Shown: positions 36,801 through 50,391, numbered from the stretch's first letter. The stretch: 64,000 bases of DNA from Laguncularia racemosa (GCA_037954665.1 JBBMOL010000134.1:930001-994000), one strand, 5' to 3'. Made by a program: numbers and translations. Notes: generated by a model not told the origin, from the sequence alone.

Positions 36801-38708
36801 AAGCCTACCATTCAATCTTTAAATGTGCAGACGAATAGGTCAACTTCTATATCAACTTCCTCACTTTTACATGACTTGTTAATTATTGAAATTGTTGCAA
36901 CTCTCCCTTTTGGTTTATCAAATATGGTTTTCCGTAATATAACCATGCCAATTGTACGGGAAGGTTGGGCCTTGGTTTTAGATTAATGATGGAAGAGTGA
37001 GAATGTCCTCTATCATCAATATTGGCATTTGTTGGAAAAAGAACTAAGTTAGCCTTCCATCTACAAAACGATTAATTACCTAAAGATACAACACAGAAAC
37101 ACTGAGGAATAATCATCAAACCAAAATATTTAGGTAGGACACATATAAGAGACATCGAATGCATTAACAAAAAAATCAAAGAAAGCAAATTAATTTGATA
37201 GTACAAGTAGTGAATATAACAAAGACCTGGCAAACAAATGAGTAATGAACTATAATAACAGTGATAAAAAGCAACTACTTAGAGGAAACAAAGGAAAGGT
37301 AAGGCATGTCTGTGATAGATAACCCAATTCCCGAACCTAATGGCCTCCTATGTTTTGATCGTAGAGGGTAAGATAGAGTCAGCTAGGGTTTAAATGGTTT
37401 TTAGAGGAATTAGTGACAAGATAATGGGATGAGAGTTATATAAAGGAAGAAAAGGTGACAATTTGTGGGTATTTATGTGGTTAGGTTGTAAGAATTGAAA
37501 TCAAGAAGGGGAAACTAAGGTTTGATTAAGGTTCAACGAAGGGTCAACAATGGTGAATGATGAAATAGAAGGGCTTTGGTTCTCAGTAGTGCTTTAGTTT
37601 TCTCGTTTTTTTATTCTCAGTTTTTTACTATAGTTAATCATGCTGTACACAATCGACAATCACGTTGTCTTCCACCATCAAACTATCACTGGAAGCCATT
37701 AATAACAATAATCTTATCGTTGTACTAACCGTTAATAAATGAAATTACAAGAGTTTGATGGAGCTACCAACATCATCTCAGTTTCTTTAAATTTCAGCGA
37801 GTAATACTAGAAGTGGTTTAAAAGAGAGAGAAATAAGACGGACAACCGAAGTGGTGGATGAAATTTCAACGAGTGAAGAATCATGGAATGAAACATTATT
37901 TTTCCCCTCACCCTTACACTTCCCAATCTTATAATACAAGTCATAGGAAGTTTCGGTCTACAAAATCGTATTCTGTTGAACCAGGTTTCTCTATTTAAAC
38001 CGAGATCCTAGTCCCGTCAATCACCACTCACCGTGCATAAGAGTAAAGGCTAAAGTAGGATATATATCACATATCAGTCATGAATGGATGAGACGTAATT
38101 TAGGAACATGAAAACCTTTTTATCCCTATTTCATGCTATCAACTAATTTCATCGGAAATATTTATGGAGCTATAGCTAGAATACCATAATATAAGTTATA
38201 TATTTATCATAGTCGAGATGAATATCTCAATTCTTATTAGTATAATCCATTTTCTACCCAGCTAGGTGGACTCATTATACATGGATAATGATCTATCAGA
38301 GAAGGGGCGAGTAAGTGCGTTCTCGTTCGTTCAATGCTAAGAAAAGAGAAAACAGAGGGAATAATTCAGGGAATCTCTTCGGTTAATACAAAATTAAAGC
38401 AACTAACATTATTATATATATTATATTGGACGGGGAAAAGGGATCATGTTTCGGAAATTATCTATTTCCAAGTTCCAACCACCGATATGTCCTGGATTGT
38501 TGATATCATTTCTTTTCTACGGGGAGCACGGCAACGCATGGTGTGGTTTTCTCATATTACGCAAAGAGTTAGGTTAGAAGGGTTAGGCTCTATATCTCTA
38601 TGTTAAGCCAAAACATTTTAATTCCCACGTTTTTCTTTGTGCAATTAAAATTTAACCCAAATAAGGAAACCTAAAAAACATAGGGACATTCTTCTATATG
38701 CATAGAGG
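36801..38708. other. Intergenic with one unassigned open frame (38334-38606, +)
   Basis: A 90-codon + strand frame starts with a real ATG at 38334 in a block (about 38020-38600) of compositionally distinct, GC-richer sequence. The product contains Trp-rich stretches such as MSWIVDIISFLRGARQRM but I do not recognise it. It could be an organelle-derived or viral-derived insert or a chance frame. The rest of the stretch is non-coding. Confidence 0.35.
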
Positions 38709-39890
38709 TAAATTCTAAATAACTGATTTGAGTTTTTTCTCTTAAAAAAAAAACAAAATGATTTGTGTTATATTTTTTTATAGGGACCTGATTTGTGTTA
38801 AAGTTTGTTATGTTCCATGCAAAATTCCATTAATAGGACACGTGTTGCGCATGTGGACAGTGAAAAACTCCTCCCAAATGTACGTATTTTGTAAAAAGAC
38901 AGTCTTCTCTTCATCCAAAATCCTTTCATCTCCAAAATAAACCCTAATGTAGAAATTGATATTTCACCACTACACAAAATCACTCAAAAAAACTCTAATG
39001 GTACTCACACCCCAAAATGCAACATCATGACTTTTTCTAATTTCTTCATCAATGAAGAAGGTAATCATTGAAGAAAATACCCTAAATCCCCAATATATCA
39101 CAACCCAAATGCCCCATATTAGATTCCTCATTCGAATTTCACGATCAAATGTATATAGGATCGAAGCCCATCATCATTATCTCTCTATCTTTGATGTAGG
39201 ATTGAAGCCCTAAAACTCCAAATTCGTTAGCAAGCACAATTGGACATAGAATGGCTGCAATTGGAGATACAAACTTGAAAAGGGTAACAACTTGCAACTG
39301 TAATAAACATCATTGCCATATTGATATGCTTTGCATTAGTATGCATATTGGTTGTATTCATGATTGTGAGTGTGGTGTCTGCATCTCCAATTGAGCTTGC
39401 TTAAGAAGTTGGGGTTTTGGGGCTTCAATCTAGAGAGTGCATAGAGAGAGACAATGATGGAGTTAGAGTGTGATTTGGGGCTTTAGGTGAGAGTACAATT
39501 TGGATGATAGTGCAAGTAGGGTTTTCCTAGTGATTTTGTGTAGTCAATTGTGTTGTCTCTAAAGTTGGAGTGCAATTTCATATGAAAAGCATGTTTGTGG
39601 TTTGGGGATTTTCTTAGTCATTTAGTTTAATGATTGGGGTTTCTTTGGTTGATTTTGTTTAGTGGATTGTGATTTTGGGTTGGTAAAGTCAGAGAGCAAT
39701 TTCATATGAAAAGCAGTTTTTTTTTTCTTTCTCTATGTCCACATGCTTTACACATGTCTACTAATGGAATTTTAGATGGAGCATACCAGACTTTGACACA
39801 GGTTATGTCTTTATAAAAACTCGGGTCACTTCTTTATAAAAGAGAAAAAATCCAGGTCAGTTATTTGTAATTTATAATACCATGTGTAAG
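38709..39890. mobile_element. Foldback (long inverted repeat) element, about 1.2 kb
   Basis: Both ends and the inner parts mirror each other. TAAATTCTAAATAACTGATT at 38710 pairs with CAGTTATTTGTAATTTATA near 39860. GCAAAATTCCATTAATAG near 38820 pairs with CTACTAATGGAATTTTAGATGG near 39760, shown here only in part. GGATTGAAGCCCTAAAACTCC near 39199 pairs with a GGGGTTTTGGGGCTTCAATC block near 39410. The spacer is about 130 bases (39260-39395). The right arm also contains an internal duplication: GCAATTTCATATGAAAAGC at 39572 and again at 39696. No transposase frame. The structure fits a foldback or MULE-type non-autonomous transposon. Confidence 0.75.
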
Positions 39891-42800
39891 CAAAGTTTTA
39901 CATAAAATTTGAGTGAAAATAATACCAATTCAACACTTGTTATGAACTTTTCAATCTAATGTTTTAAAAGACACACTAGTCACCTATCGAGTTGGAGCAT
40001 TACAAATAGCATCAAGAATAGAATCATAATCAATAAATGGATGAACCAATACGGAAAAATGGTGGGCCTATTCGATCCGATTTAGAGAAGAGGTCCAAAG
40101 AGAGTGGGAAGTGTTGCTAGGGTGTAATTCATGATGAGCTTCTAAGATAACCTAAGAGAGAAGGTGGCAATTTCAAACCGCATATTGAAAAAGGGGAAGA
40201 ATTAGACTCAATAGTAAGATTTCTTGATGAGAGCATTGTGTGTTTAAGGGGGGAGATTATAAAACTCATATGAGTAAAGTCTTAGATGAATTGTGAAAGA
40301 GCATTAGTAGTGGTTTATAATATTAAAAATAATAAATATCAAATAACTCTAATTAGGGACTTTTGGGTCCAGTGGTTAAAAAGTTCTACAAATTATTTGT
40401 TAACTTGATTATTGACTGCTTTTAAGTTGAAGCATTACAATATATAAATATAATCATGTGTGGTGATGTTAATGGACATACCGAGAGAGGATGATACCAA
40501 GAGAGAGTTTCAAAATTCTTTTATCCAATTTGATAATTTTCAATAGAAGACACCGATAGGAGCTATTTATTTATAAGAGTATGAATGAATAAAACCAACT
40601 TGTAAACTACTTAAACTTAGCTTGACATGTGTTTGAATTCAATTCCATTATGGTTGAGTTAAGCTTGAGCGAAGACCTATTTGACTCAATAAGTTTGTGA
40701 ACCTAATCCAACTTAAACCACACTTAGATATATATCAAACCTTAAAATATGAAATTTTCTATGTAGTCGAGCATAATTAACTTTAGTTGTGCTAAGTTTA
40801 TATTTACTAAACAATATTTTAAGTTGAGTTCTAACTAAAAAATTCAAACTCAAACTTTAAGTTTTTTTAGTTAAGTTTGAACTTAAGCTTAATATTATTT
40901 AACTCGATTCCATTTGTTTACACTTATATAATTTATCTATACTGAAATAGAATACTTAAGTTTAATACTCGATCGAGGTTGCAAATATTAATGTCGTATC
41001 TTTCCATATAGTATTGTTCAATTGGTTTTGTGATGCTTATGGGACAAACGTGTAGGTGAAATGTCTTGTCAAATTTTCACATTAAGAGGGTCAAAAAAAA
41101 GAAAAAAGAAAAAGCTAGTTTACTCGGTAGACCCTTTTTGAAGTATTTATTAATTAACTAATAGACATGATATTTCTACCCACCAGCAAAGTTAAAACCC
41201 AAAATTCCACAACCAACTTATCTTTGTTGACTCTATGGATCCCGAAACCGAAGAAATGGGCTGTTGTATTGCCTGTGATAAGCATTATTGGGGTGCCCTT
41301 TTCACATTCATTGACTAATATGGTAGTTAAAGCATTGAGGTACCTAAATAATGTCCAGAAAGAACGGATGCATGTCTTCCTGGAGCTTCCCAACCACTTT
41401 CGTTTTTCTTTCTTAGTCTTCTTCATAAAGGTGAAAGTAAACCCATCGTTTCATAATCTTCCTAGATATTTCTTTCCCCATAATTTAGGTACCCCACGGA
41501 GAAGGGTGGAATCAATGTTACTGTCATGAACAGTGCCCAAGGAAAATAGAAGCAATTAAATACCCATATTACTGTTGAAACTTCAAAGACTATATATATA
41601 TATATTTATATATATATTATTGAGGTGTGACTAATATTATGGGTCCATGAGGTGGGTATAAATTGTAAGTTGTAAGAATAAAAAATCAAGTTAAAGTATG
41701 GATTTTCGGGTTGGAGGTAGGGTCTAACACAAATGTAGATGGAGGAGTCATGATAAATTATGTTTTGTTTCTAATTTTGCCGATTTTTTTATATTCGCAC
41801 TATGTTACTTTTGGGCATAATCATCATCATTATCTTTTCTTTATTTTTATTTTTTATTTTTTATTTTTTACTATTGATTGTTTACACCTTGATAAATGAT
41901 TGATACGCCTACCTCTCGCACTGTCACACACACTCAAAGTCATATATTTAATTATATTTACTTTTTAAAGTTATATTTATTATTGATAAATAATTTTTAT
42001 TCTTTCTTTTTTCCTCTATAAATAGTAAATTGGATTTCATTAATAAAAATGATGACAATTAATTAAATAAATTCTTAACAGATACTATTTATTTATTAGT
42101 AATTTTACAATAAATAATAATTATGCTCAATACTATAAGTATTTTAGTTATATTACATAAAATATTAGTAAATAAGAGCAGTTTATATTACTTAAAATAC
42201 AAACATATTCTTTCACTATTAATATTATGAAAAAGGAATTAGTATTATTGAATAATTAATTATCTAATTACTTATATTAAAAAACATATATATATATTTT
42301 ATGACATTACTAATAAAATAATTTTACAAAGTCAATATAAAAAAATTATAAAATACTATATTATTTATATTATATCATTATTTTTATTCTACTTGTAATT
42401 TTTTATTTAAATACTTATAATTTATTTTTGTTAACAATATAATTTATAAAAACTTTATGTTTTGATTCCATTTTTTTTTATAAATTGACATTAACATTTT
42501 GAATAATATATGTGTCAAATAAAATTCTAAAAATTTTATTTTTTTTAACTTTTTACAAAGTATATCAAGTACGTATAAAAAATATATAAAAGAAGTTTAA
42601 ATTTGCTTTTCTATTTAGTATTAGATTGTGTTAACGGTACATTTATTTTTATGTATATAAGATACATTATAATTATAATGATAAGTGAATTTTTTTTAGG
42701 AGTAAAATCCGATCTTCCAATAATATGATTCTATGTTCGCCTCTGAATAAATGGTAACAGTCCCATTTGTAGATAATGGAGAATTGGGAAGCTTGGTCAA

Positions 42801-43092
42801 CCTTGTAGTACATTTCAATTTTTAAGGCGTGATTACTTTATGAAAAATATTTTTCAAACTTTTTTTTTTTTTACATTTGTTATAATTAAAGTTTTTGTAG
42901 TTATGGATTGTTATTGAAATAGATTCAAGATGTTACAAACATTGATATCTTTTAGTAGTTAGTGGTAATGGAGGGTGTTGATTGCACTTGTTGTTGTGAG
43001 TTGGTCTTGGATGGGATCAAGTCTTCAAAAAGACAAAATTCAATTTGCAAGATGAGCAAATGTAAGCTATTGAGCGTCGAAGATGTCTTCAG
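39891..43092. other. Intergenic, very AT-rich
   Basis: No gene was recognised. It includes an AT repeat near 41590-41620 and extremely AT-rich DNA from about 41930 to 42700. Overlapping open frames on both strands at 41154-41529 look superficially protein-like but match no family with confidence. The stretch 40590-40930 belongs to the diffuse repeat family noted in the findings. Confidence 0.4.
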
Positions 43093-43458
43093 CACTTAGA
43101 CTTCGACACTCAAGTAAGAGAAATAATATAATGGCATGGCAATCAAGTTTATAGAACGTATTAGATACCTTACTTAGTTGGAATAATCTCCTATTTATAG
43201 TATTACAATAGTGTGATATTCTTAGCAAGCAAATCTTCCTTAAAGATATCCCATTTATTTTAGAAAGATCTACCCCGACACTTAGACTTCGATGCTCAAG
43301 TTAGAGAAATAGCGTAATGGCATGACAATTAAGCTTATGGAGAGTATTAGATGCATTACTTGGTTGGAGTAATCTCCTATTTATAGTATTGAAGTAGTGT
43401 GATGTTCTTGGCAAGTTAAACTTTCCTAAAGACACCCAATTTATTTTAGAAAAGATTT
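43093..43458. repeat. Two-copy tandem duplication, period 186
   Basis: The block CACTTAGACTTCGACACTCA at 43093 recurs at 43279 with two changes. The match continues through AATGGCATGGCAAT, GGAATAATCTCCTATTTATA and TTTATTTTAGAAA to the end of each unit. Overall similarity is high with scattered substitutions. Confidence 0.85.
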
Positions 43459-46400
43459 AATAGTGTATTCTTCAAGAAAGTTGATTAATTTCTTAATTCG
43501 TCTTGACCGGTTTATGCACTTTTTTAATTTGACACTAGGCTTGGATGAGACGGGCTTTAAAGCCAAGGTCGTATTGGCCTATAATAGAAGGTGATAACGA
43601 TGATTGGCTACTAATAGTGGTGATTTCAACCATGAAAAATGGCAATGGAAATTAGTAAAATAGTTTTCAAGTACTTAAAATAGAAGTTATTTTCTCCATT
43701 TTTCGTTGGCATTTTCTGTGAGTGTCAACTACCACTATTGGCCATTAACTATAGTTAGGACTTTAAACAATTCATGTCAAGATGATGTAGTGTAACCTTG
43801 AGCTCAAGTTGGAGTTGGATTTAAAATTTCAAAACTTAAACTCGATCGAGTTTATAATTTCAAGCTCAAGTTTAACCTAAAGTAACATTCAAAAAGCTTG
43901 ATCTTCACTCAATTGAACTTGTACAAACATGATTTATCTAAAAAACATTTTTCTTCTAATAAAAATCATCTAGGCTCGACTTGTACTTGATAGATATATA
44001 AGTTTAATTAGAGCTCAATTAGGCTTATAAATTAGTCAAACAAGATGTCATAAGCTTCAAACTTGACTTCATAAATTATTGAACAGCTCAAATTTGAGCT
44101 GGACTCGACTATTAAAAAGTTGAACTTGAGTAACTCACAAATAGGTTTATTTTTTGCCTTTAGTTATCACTATAAGCTACTAGTTTCGCTTCCTCATAAG
44201 CTTAATACACTAGTATTTGATAGTTCTCATGTACCAATGATTTTCCCAAAACCAAACACATTTAATTTGTAAACTGTTTTCAAATTTATGAATCAACGAG
44301 GCCATAGTCGGTCTAAGTTGAATTGTTCCCCGAAAGTGTAGACACTACTCGTAGTTTTCGAAATCCAACTTCAACTTTCTAAAGTTAAAGACCGATTTGT
44401 TGTACTAGCTAGGGCAAGCAAGCATCAGTGGACTGAACGACATTTTCCTTGTTGTTCTTAACATTAAAGTCCTGCATTCGTTATTCGTTATCGTATAGTT
44501 CACGGACTTCACGGTCATTCTTTTCAAAACTTGAACTGAAGTAAAGAATTGACTAGCAGCGATATCGATATTTCGAAATTTATGATGCTTTCACCATATT
44601 TCGCCGACTGGTGTGAATGGGTTGATCAATGCATTGTGCTCTTCCAAGTGCCCCACTTTGTGCTACTCGATTGTGTGAAATTCTATATCACGCATTGATT
44701 GACATGAAAATGCAACAAAGACGTCGGACGTGGAAACTCACGACCAAATGTGTTAGGTTTAGGATAACGCATTTTGACCGGTTCGTGCATGCACGGTGTT
44801 CGCGTGGAAAGATTATAAGAGAACTGGAAGAAACACCTCGTATCATGTGGTTTCTCCAGCTCGCCGTCTACCTAGTTAATAATTGCATGTCGGATCATAA
44901 TTTGGAGCGCGGTTGTTTCACGGGTTTTTTTTTTTTTTTTTTGGTGTTTTTTCAATATCTGTATTGATTAATGTTCTAATATTGTGAAATAACTAATAAT
45001 AGTGGTAAATGATGGTAGAAAGTAATGGCAATAACCGATATCCAATAAGTATGGTTAGCCATCATGAATAAAACATTTATAAAAATAAGGAAAAGAATTT
45101 TCATTTTTAGAACAACAGTATTAGTTGATATTCTTTTGTGATTATTAACTAATAACCATCACCACTGCAATATGTTGACTCTATCATCATTCTCCCTTGT
45201 TTCTTATTGTTAAAACAATTATGTTGCCTATCACGTTTTACAGATGAGATGGATACGTTATTTCACATACTTGTACCCTAGCATGAACACGAAAAGGCTT
45301 AGAAAACCTTTTAAATATTACAATTATTCAAAGAATTTTCATAAAATCTCAAAATTAATAACTCCAATTACACGGTTCAATTGAAAAATAAATCCTTTGA
45401 TCTTCCATAGCAACTAAATGATCTCTCTTGACATCAAAACTAAACTAAGTTTGAGTAAATCAATTATTACACTCTAGAGTATATAGCGGCCCAACATTTT
45501 TGTAACTCATCATAACCATCCTCATCACGAGAATAATAAAAAAAGTATAATAATCATCAATATCATAGTTGCTAAAAATATAAAATACCAATAAAGTGAG
45601 TTTAAAATCCAATACATAAATACTATACAAACACTTACATATGTAATGCTTGCACATTGGCCTACATATTACTAAATGTAACAGACAATTAATTAATCTA
45701 ATATATCATTTAGTTCAAACAAACAACACAATTCTATTAACTAGAATTCGAAATAACTTAAATCCCATTTTCGCACACAATTGAATCGCAACTTAGTATC
45801 AACCACAACTCATCCAAAATTTGGCTTGCAAACCCATGAATCACAATTCCACAAATCTTATATCAACAAAACATGACTAGACCTCTAAACTTATTATTTG
45901 CAAAATTACGCAAAAGGCCAATCTTGCTGTTGTTTGCCAAAACCAATAATTGTCTCATATTGAGATAATCACTTGTAGTCTAGCTGTTGGCAATTAGGTC
46001 CATTACAATTTTCTAACTGACATCCCATTCCACCGATTAGCATTTCATTAGAACCATCTAAAACTATAATCAATCGGGTCCTATAGATCTAAGGTCAAGA
46101 TCTAGCGAAAAAGAGAATGGAAAACGAATTGGTTACTTTAGAATTCTTTGATAATCAAGTGTCCTTTGAAAGAGAAATGTAACCTCATTGCTTTTCTTGA
46201 AATCCTCTTCTAGGATTGCAAAGGAATTACTTTCGATCACTATAGAGAGATCTAGAACAAGAGCATAATGATGGCTTGGATGCTTTTGTCACAATCTCCG
46301 ATGCTTAATCTCTACAATGATAAGAACAAATTGGGATTAAATTCTATTAATCCTTTGGAGAAAAGAGGAACTATAGAATTCTAGCTATGTAATAAGAGAT

Positions 46401-48473
46401 TTCTTGTTTACCACCAACACTAAATTCTTAAGTGAGGAAGGAAGGCTCTAGGATTTTTAGGACTTCTTGTGAGTTGGTGGTGATTGAATGTGATTGTGAG
46501 GCTTCTAGGTTTTTGCTAAGTTCTGTAAACAAAAAAAAGTTAATGGATTAAGAAGGCAAGGTGATTACCATTATCCCCTTGCTTTGAAAATAATTGTAGA
46601 GGCATTCCATCCTCTTAAAATAAATATAATCCCAAAGCTTGGGATAATTAGGGGTACTTTTAGTCTCTTGCTCTAGCTCCTAAGTGGCCTCTTAATCTAC
46701 ATCATTTCTCCACTACACTTTTACACACTTGATTGTGCATTGTCTTGAGGTTAAGGATGCAACTGGATGGATCTTTATAAGGTACTTGACTCACTCGACC
46801 TGTTAAAAACCGTATAGGGTCTTTCTATGGTTTTGAGATTTTTGTTTGAAACCTTATAGGGTTTGGATCGAATTCGAGTTCGCATATATTACTCGATAAT
46901 TACCCGCATTGGCCTGATAAGGAGCATATATTATATTTTTTTTCCCCTAAGGTCACTTGTCTTGTTCGTCCATGCAAACTTGCAATTTTAATTCCTTCCT
47001 TAGTCTCTAGTTCTAGTCCTTGACTCTTTACCTAACTGTGACTTGACAAAAGAAAGGCTAAGTTAAGTAGTAACTACTCAACCTCCTTTCTTTTTCTTTT
47101 TTAATTTGCTATTGCAGGCTACAACTCATCATCGTCACTTAATCTTCACTCTTCAGCACTCTGACTCGGGTTTTAACTCGTTAGTCATGGCTAGGCTTGC
47201 TACAATGCTTATGAGCTTGTTTAGGTCTTGCTCTCGCCCTTTTTTTTTTCCTTTTTTTTTCTTGCATAGCTTTGCCTTTGACAAATGAGACACAAACCAT
47301 TATTTCCCCCAGCTAAGCTAAGTAAAAGAGAAAATAAAAAATAAAACTAGAATAGATTACAAACAAAATAAACCCCAAAATTAGATTTAGATCCACTTTA
47401 ACTTCACCAACGTTCACGTTCTTCTTCTCCTCTGTCCTCACTTGTCTAGATCCACTCTCTACTTCACCTATCTCTCATGCAATCTTTTCATCTCAATGTA
47501 GATCTCCTTTTCTTTGCCGTGGAAAAGAGGAAGAGGTGAGTTTTTTTTTTTTTTTTTGCATATTTAATTTTTTTTGAGAAAGTTGGGTTTTTTTGTATAT
47601 TCATTATTCTCTTGTTTTGTGTATTTAGTTAAATTGTTTTGTATAATCTTTATTTTCTTATGCATGCTTTTATATTGAAGATTTAAGTTGTTCTTAGGTT
47701 AATATCCCCAGACCCCTAACCATGAAAGCAATTAGGATCCGAGGAGAAAGGCCTCCATGTTAATGTAGTAATGTGCATCACTATTTTTAAACTTAAAAGT
47801 AACACCAAGCTTCTATATTATTGACATACCATATTAATCTATAAATGATCAAGGACAAGTGGCCTACAACAAAAGAGAACAAACTTGGGCACTCTTAAGT
47901 AGCAATGGCAGGTGATATGGACAAACTTTTTTTAGAAAAATTACCTATATATTTAGGAGATTACTCTATTGATGGTATGTCTCCATAAGACAAGGAAAAC
48001 TTCAGTGCAATGTTGAAGAAGAAAGCTGAAACAAAATGGCAGGTACACAAGGGTTCTAAGTGGATAAGTAAACAGGTTTCTTGGGGCAGATTTTAGTGGT
48101 TTCAGGTTTAATGAGAAAAACCTATAGTTTTTTTTTTTTTTAGTTTTAGGATACCCTATAAGGTCGTGGGGCAAATTTGGATTTTAAAAAATCCGACCCT
48201 AATCCACCACAGTTGCAATTCCACTTAAGGTGTGTTCTTTTGTGTCCATTATTCTAATTATCATCTCAATTTAGGTTAGATTGAATATTTAGTTTTTTTT
48301 TTTTATTTGTGTCAACTGATTAAGATCCACTTTGTCGTTCCTATACACTTGGGAAGCATTATATTCAATTACAATTTCTTTCAAGACATACTTTTAATTG
48401 TTGAGTTCCTTAGTAATCTTTGGAAACCCACTTATCTATGAATGTAAAAGGGTTCAACTTAAATGAACATACT
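43459..48473. other. Intergenic, nothing assigned
   Basis: Several blocks of mixed composition (44280-44930, 45980-46530, 47040-47560) hold no open frame that matches a protein family. The 112-codon frame at 44629-44967 ends in a poly(T)-encoded Phe run and looks accidental. The block 45980-46800 may be LTR or transposon debris. The stretch 43790-44110 is a member of the diffuse repeat family. Confidence 0.4.
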
Positions 48474-50375
48474 TGTAAACACCCCATTTTTTACCCTAAT
48501 AATTAATAATAATCAATTTTCATTTTTTTATATAATTTTTCTTCTAATTTAGCAAAAATAGGAAAAATATTCAAAAAAAATAAGATAAATAGGGAAAATA
48601 TATCAATTTTAGAAAATAATGATAGAAATGAGAAAAAAAGGAGTTAAATAATTTTTACAAATTTTTAGAATTCCAAAATAATATAAAATAAATAAATAAA
48701 TGACCACGGTTAAGTGTAATATTTGCTTAACCTTAAACCGAGAAATGGGCTAGCTTAGCTAGTCCGTGTGCCTGCTTGGAATGCGCGTGGGAAGGAAGTG
48801 GTCATGGCTTCAAATCCGCAGGCACTCCGCGCCGATTTTTTTTCTTTTGCCTGAGCTGCCACGTGGCAACATGTGATTGGCTAGGAGAAGTCACGTGCCT
48901 CACATGTGATCATCTCCTTCCTCGAGCACGGTCGGTAGAACAGATACGAGAGGAAGCTAGAGCAAGTCCGACGGAGTTGGGATCGCCTTTTTTCCTCAAA
49001 TCTTTTGGATTACGATCAATCCAAAGCCAAATCAATTGGATAAATCATAAGAGAATAATAGATCAGCATCAAATCTCCTAGATTAGATCGAATCTAAAAA
49101 TGGAAAAAATAAGGGTTTAACCGATCGATGGATTTGGGCTTATCTGGAGGAGCTTTTTGATGCCTATAAATAGAGCTCGAGGGGAGGAGGATAAGGGGGC
49201 CAATCGGAAGAGAGAAAGGAGAGGAAATAAGAGAGTTCGAAAGCCGTTGGAGTTCATGGACCAAGGACCGCCGATCAAGCTCGAAACACCACCGGGAGAC
49301 GTTCTTGGAGAAATCCACCACCATGGTTAGGTTTCTCATCCTCGAAAAGCTTGGAAGCCGCCTCTCAATGCCCTTGAAAGCCGTCGGAACGCCGTTGATG
49401 AGTACTCACGGCCACCATGACCTAACCCGACCCGACCCACGCATTGTACCTGGACCTAGGTAAGTCGGATTTTTTGTTTTTTTTTTATTATTTATTATTT
49501 ATTTCATTTTATTAATTTATTGTATTTTATTTATTTATTCATTTTTTATTTATAATTCAAAAATAAAAAATGAAATGAAAATAATATTAGGAAAAATAAC
49601 AGAATTTAGATTAGTTTATTTTTTTATGTTTAGTTTAGAATAGATAAAATAATAAAAAATTAAAAAATAAAAATGTTAAAAAATATTTAAAATAAAAAAA
49701 TAAATAATAAATAATAAATAATAAAAAGTAATAATGATTGAAAGTAGGGTTAATAATAGAGGTAGATTAATAATAGGGATATAAAAATAATTTTTATCAC
49801 TTAGAAAAAATCATTTTCTTAAATAAATCTAAAATTGATTTTTCCTTAAATTAACTTTTTTCAAAAAATAAAATAAAATACAATAATAAAGCTTAGGCTT
49901 AGATTTTTTCCAAAAAAAAAAAAATACTAAAAAGGATAAAAACATAAACTCGATGTATTTTTATAATTAAAATTAACTAACCCATTAAAGCTTTTCATAA
50001 AAGGCAAACTACGGTTTGTTTAATCCTGAATAGCAGGTACGTAGATACCCGTTTAGGGCAACTCTAAAAAGAATAAAAAAATCATTTTCCAAATTAGAAT
50101 AAGTTGTTTTTAATCAATAAGCAAAAAAAAAATAACAAAAATAAAATAAAACAAAACAAACAACAATAAAAGACGTTAGAATATAGTTTAGATTTTAGAA
50201 GAATAAGGTGGTAACTTTAAGGTTTTAATAGGTTAGCTCCCGAGTCCAAAAACTCTGGTTTTCTCTTCCCTTCCCTCTTTCATAAAAATGAAAAGAGGAG
50301 ATTTCGCTGACTAGTTGTCCAAATTAGGATTAATCTACTCAATTAATCCTAATTCAATAATCTTTTCCAACTTCA
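48474..50375 (+). mobile_element. Probable solo or truncated LTR of a large Gypsy element
   Basis: It starts TGTAAACACCCCATTTTTTACCC, a common start for Ogre/Tat-like LTRs, and contains a GC-rich promoter part. CTATAAATAG near 49164 is followed by a leader full of GAGGAGGA and GGAGAGG. Toward the right, TTTAATCCTGAATAGCAGGT followed by ACGTAGATACCC resembles the 3' part of such LTRs. Just after it, GTGTGGCGACTCC at 50379-50391 looks like the primer-binding region that follows these LTRs. No gag or pol continues and no second copy is in the window. The borders are estimates. Confidence 0.5.
49164..49173 (+). promoter_or_regulatory. TATA box within the 48.5 kb LTR
   Basis: CTATAAATAG sits in GC-richer DNA with a purine-rich leader downstream, the expected layout of an LTR promoter (U3/R boundary). 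Transcription start would fall near 49195-49205. Confidence 0.5.
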
Positions 50376-50391
50376 GTTGTGTGGCGACTCC

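Noticed and set aside
41154..41529. Overlapping frames on both strands, one vaguely like a type I MADS-box segment on the reverse strand
   Set aside because: The resemblance is a few residues only, there is no MADS helix, and neither frame has a good context. Composition alone can explain it.
44629..44967. 112-codon + strand frame
   Set aside because: It matches no family, ends in a poly-Phe run encoded by a T tract, and has no splice or promoter support.
48776..48860. tRNA-like TTCAAATCC word near 48.8 kb
   Set aside because: No cloverleaf with paired acceptor and anticodon arms could be built around it. It belongs to the LTR-like tract.
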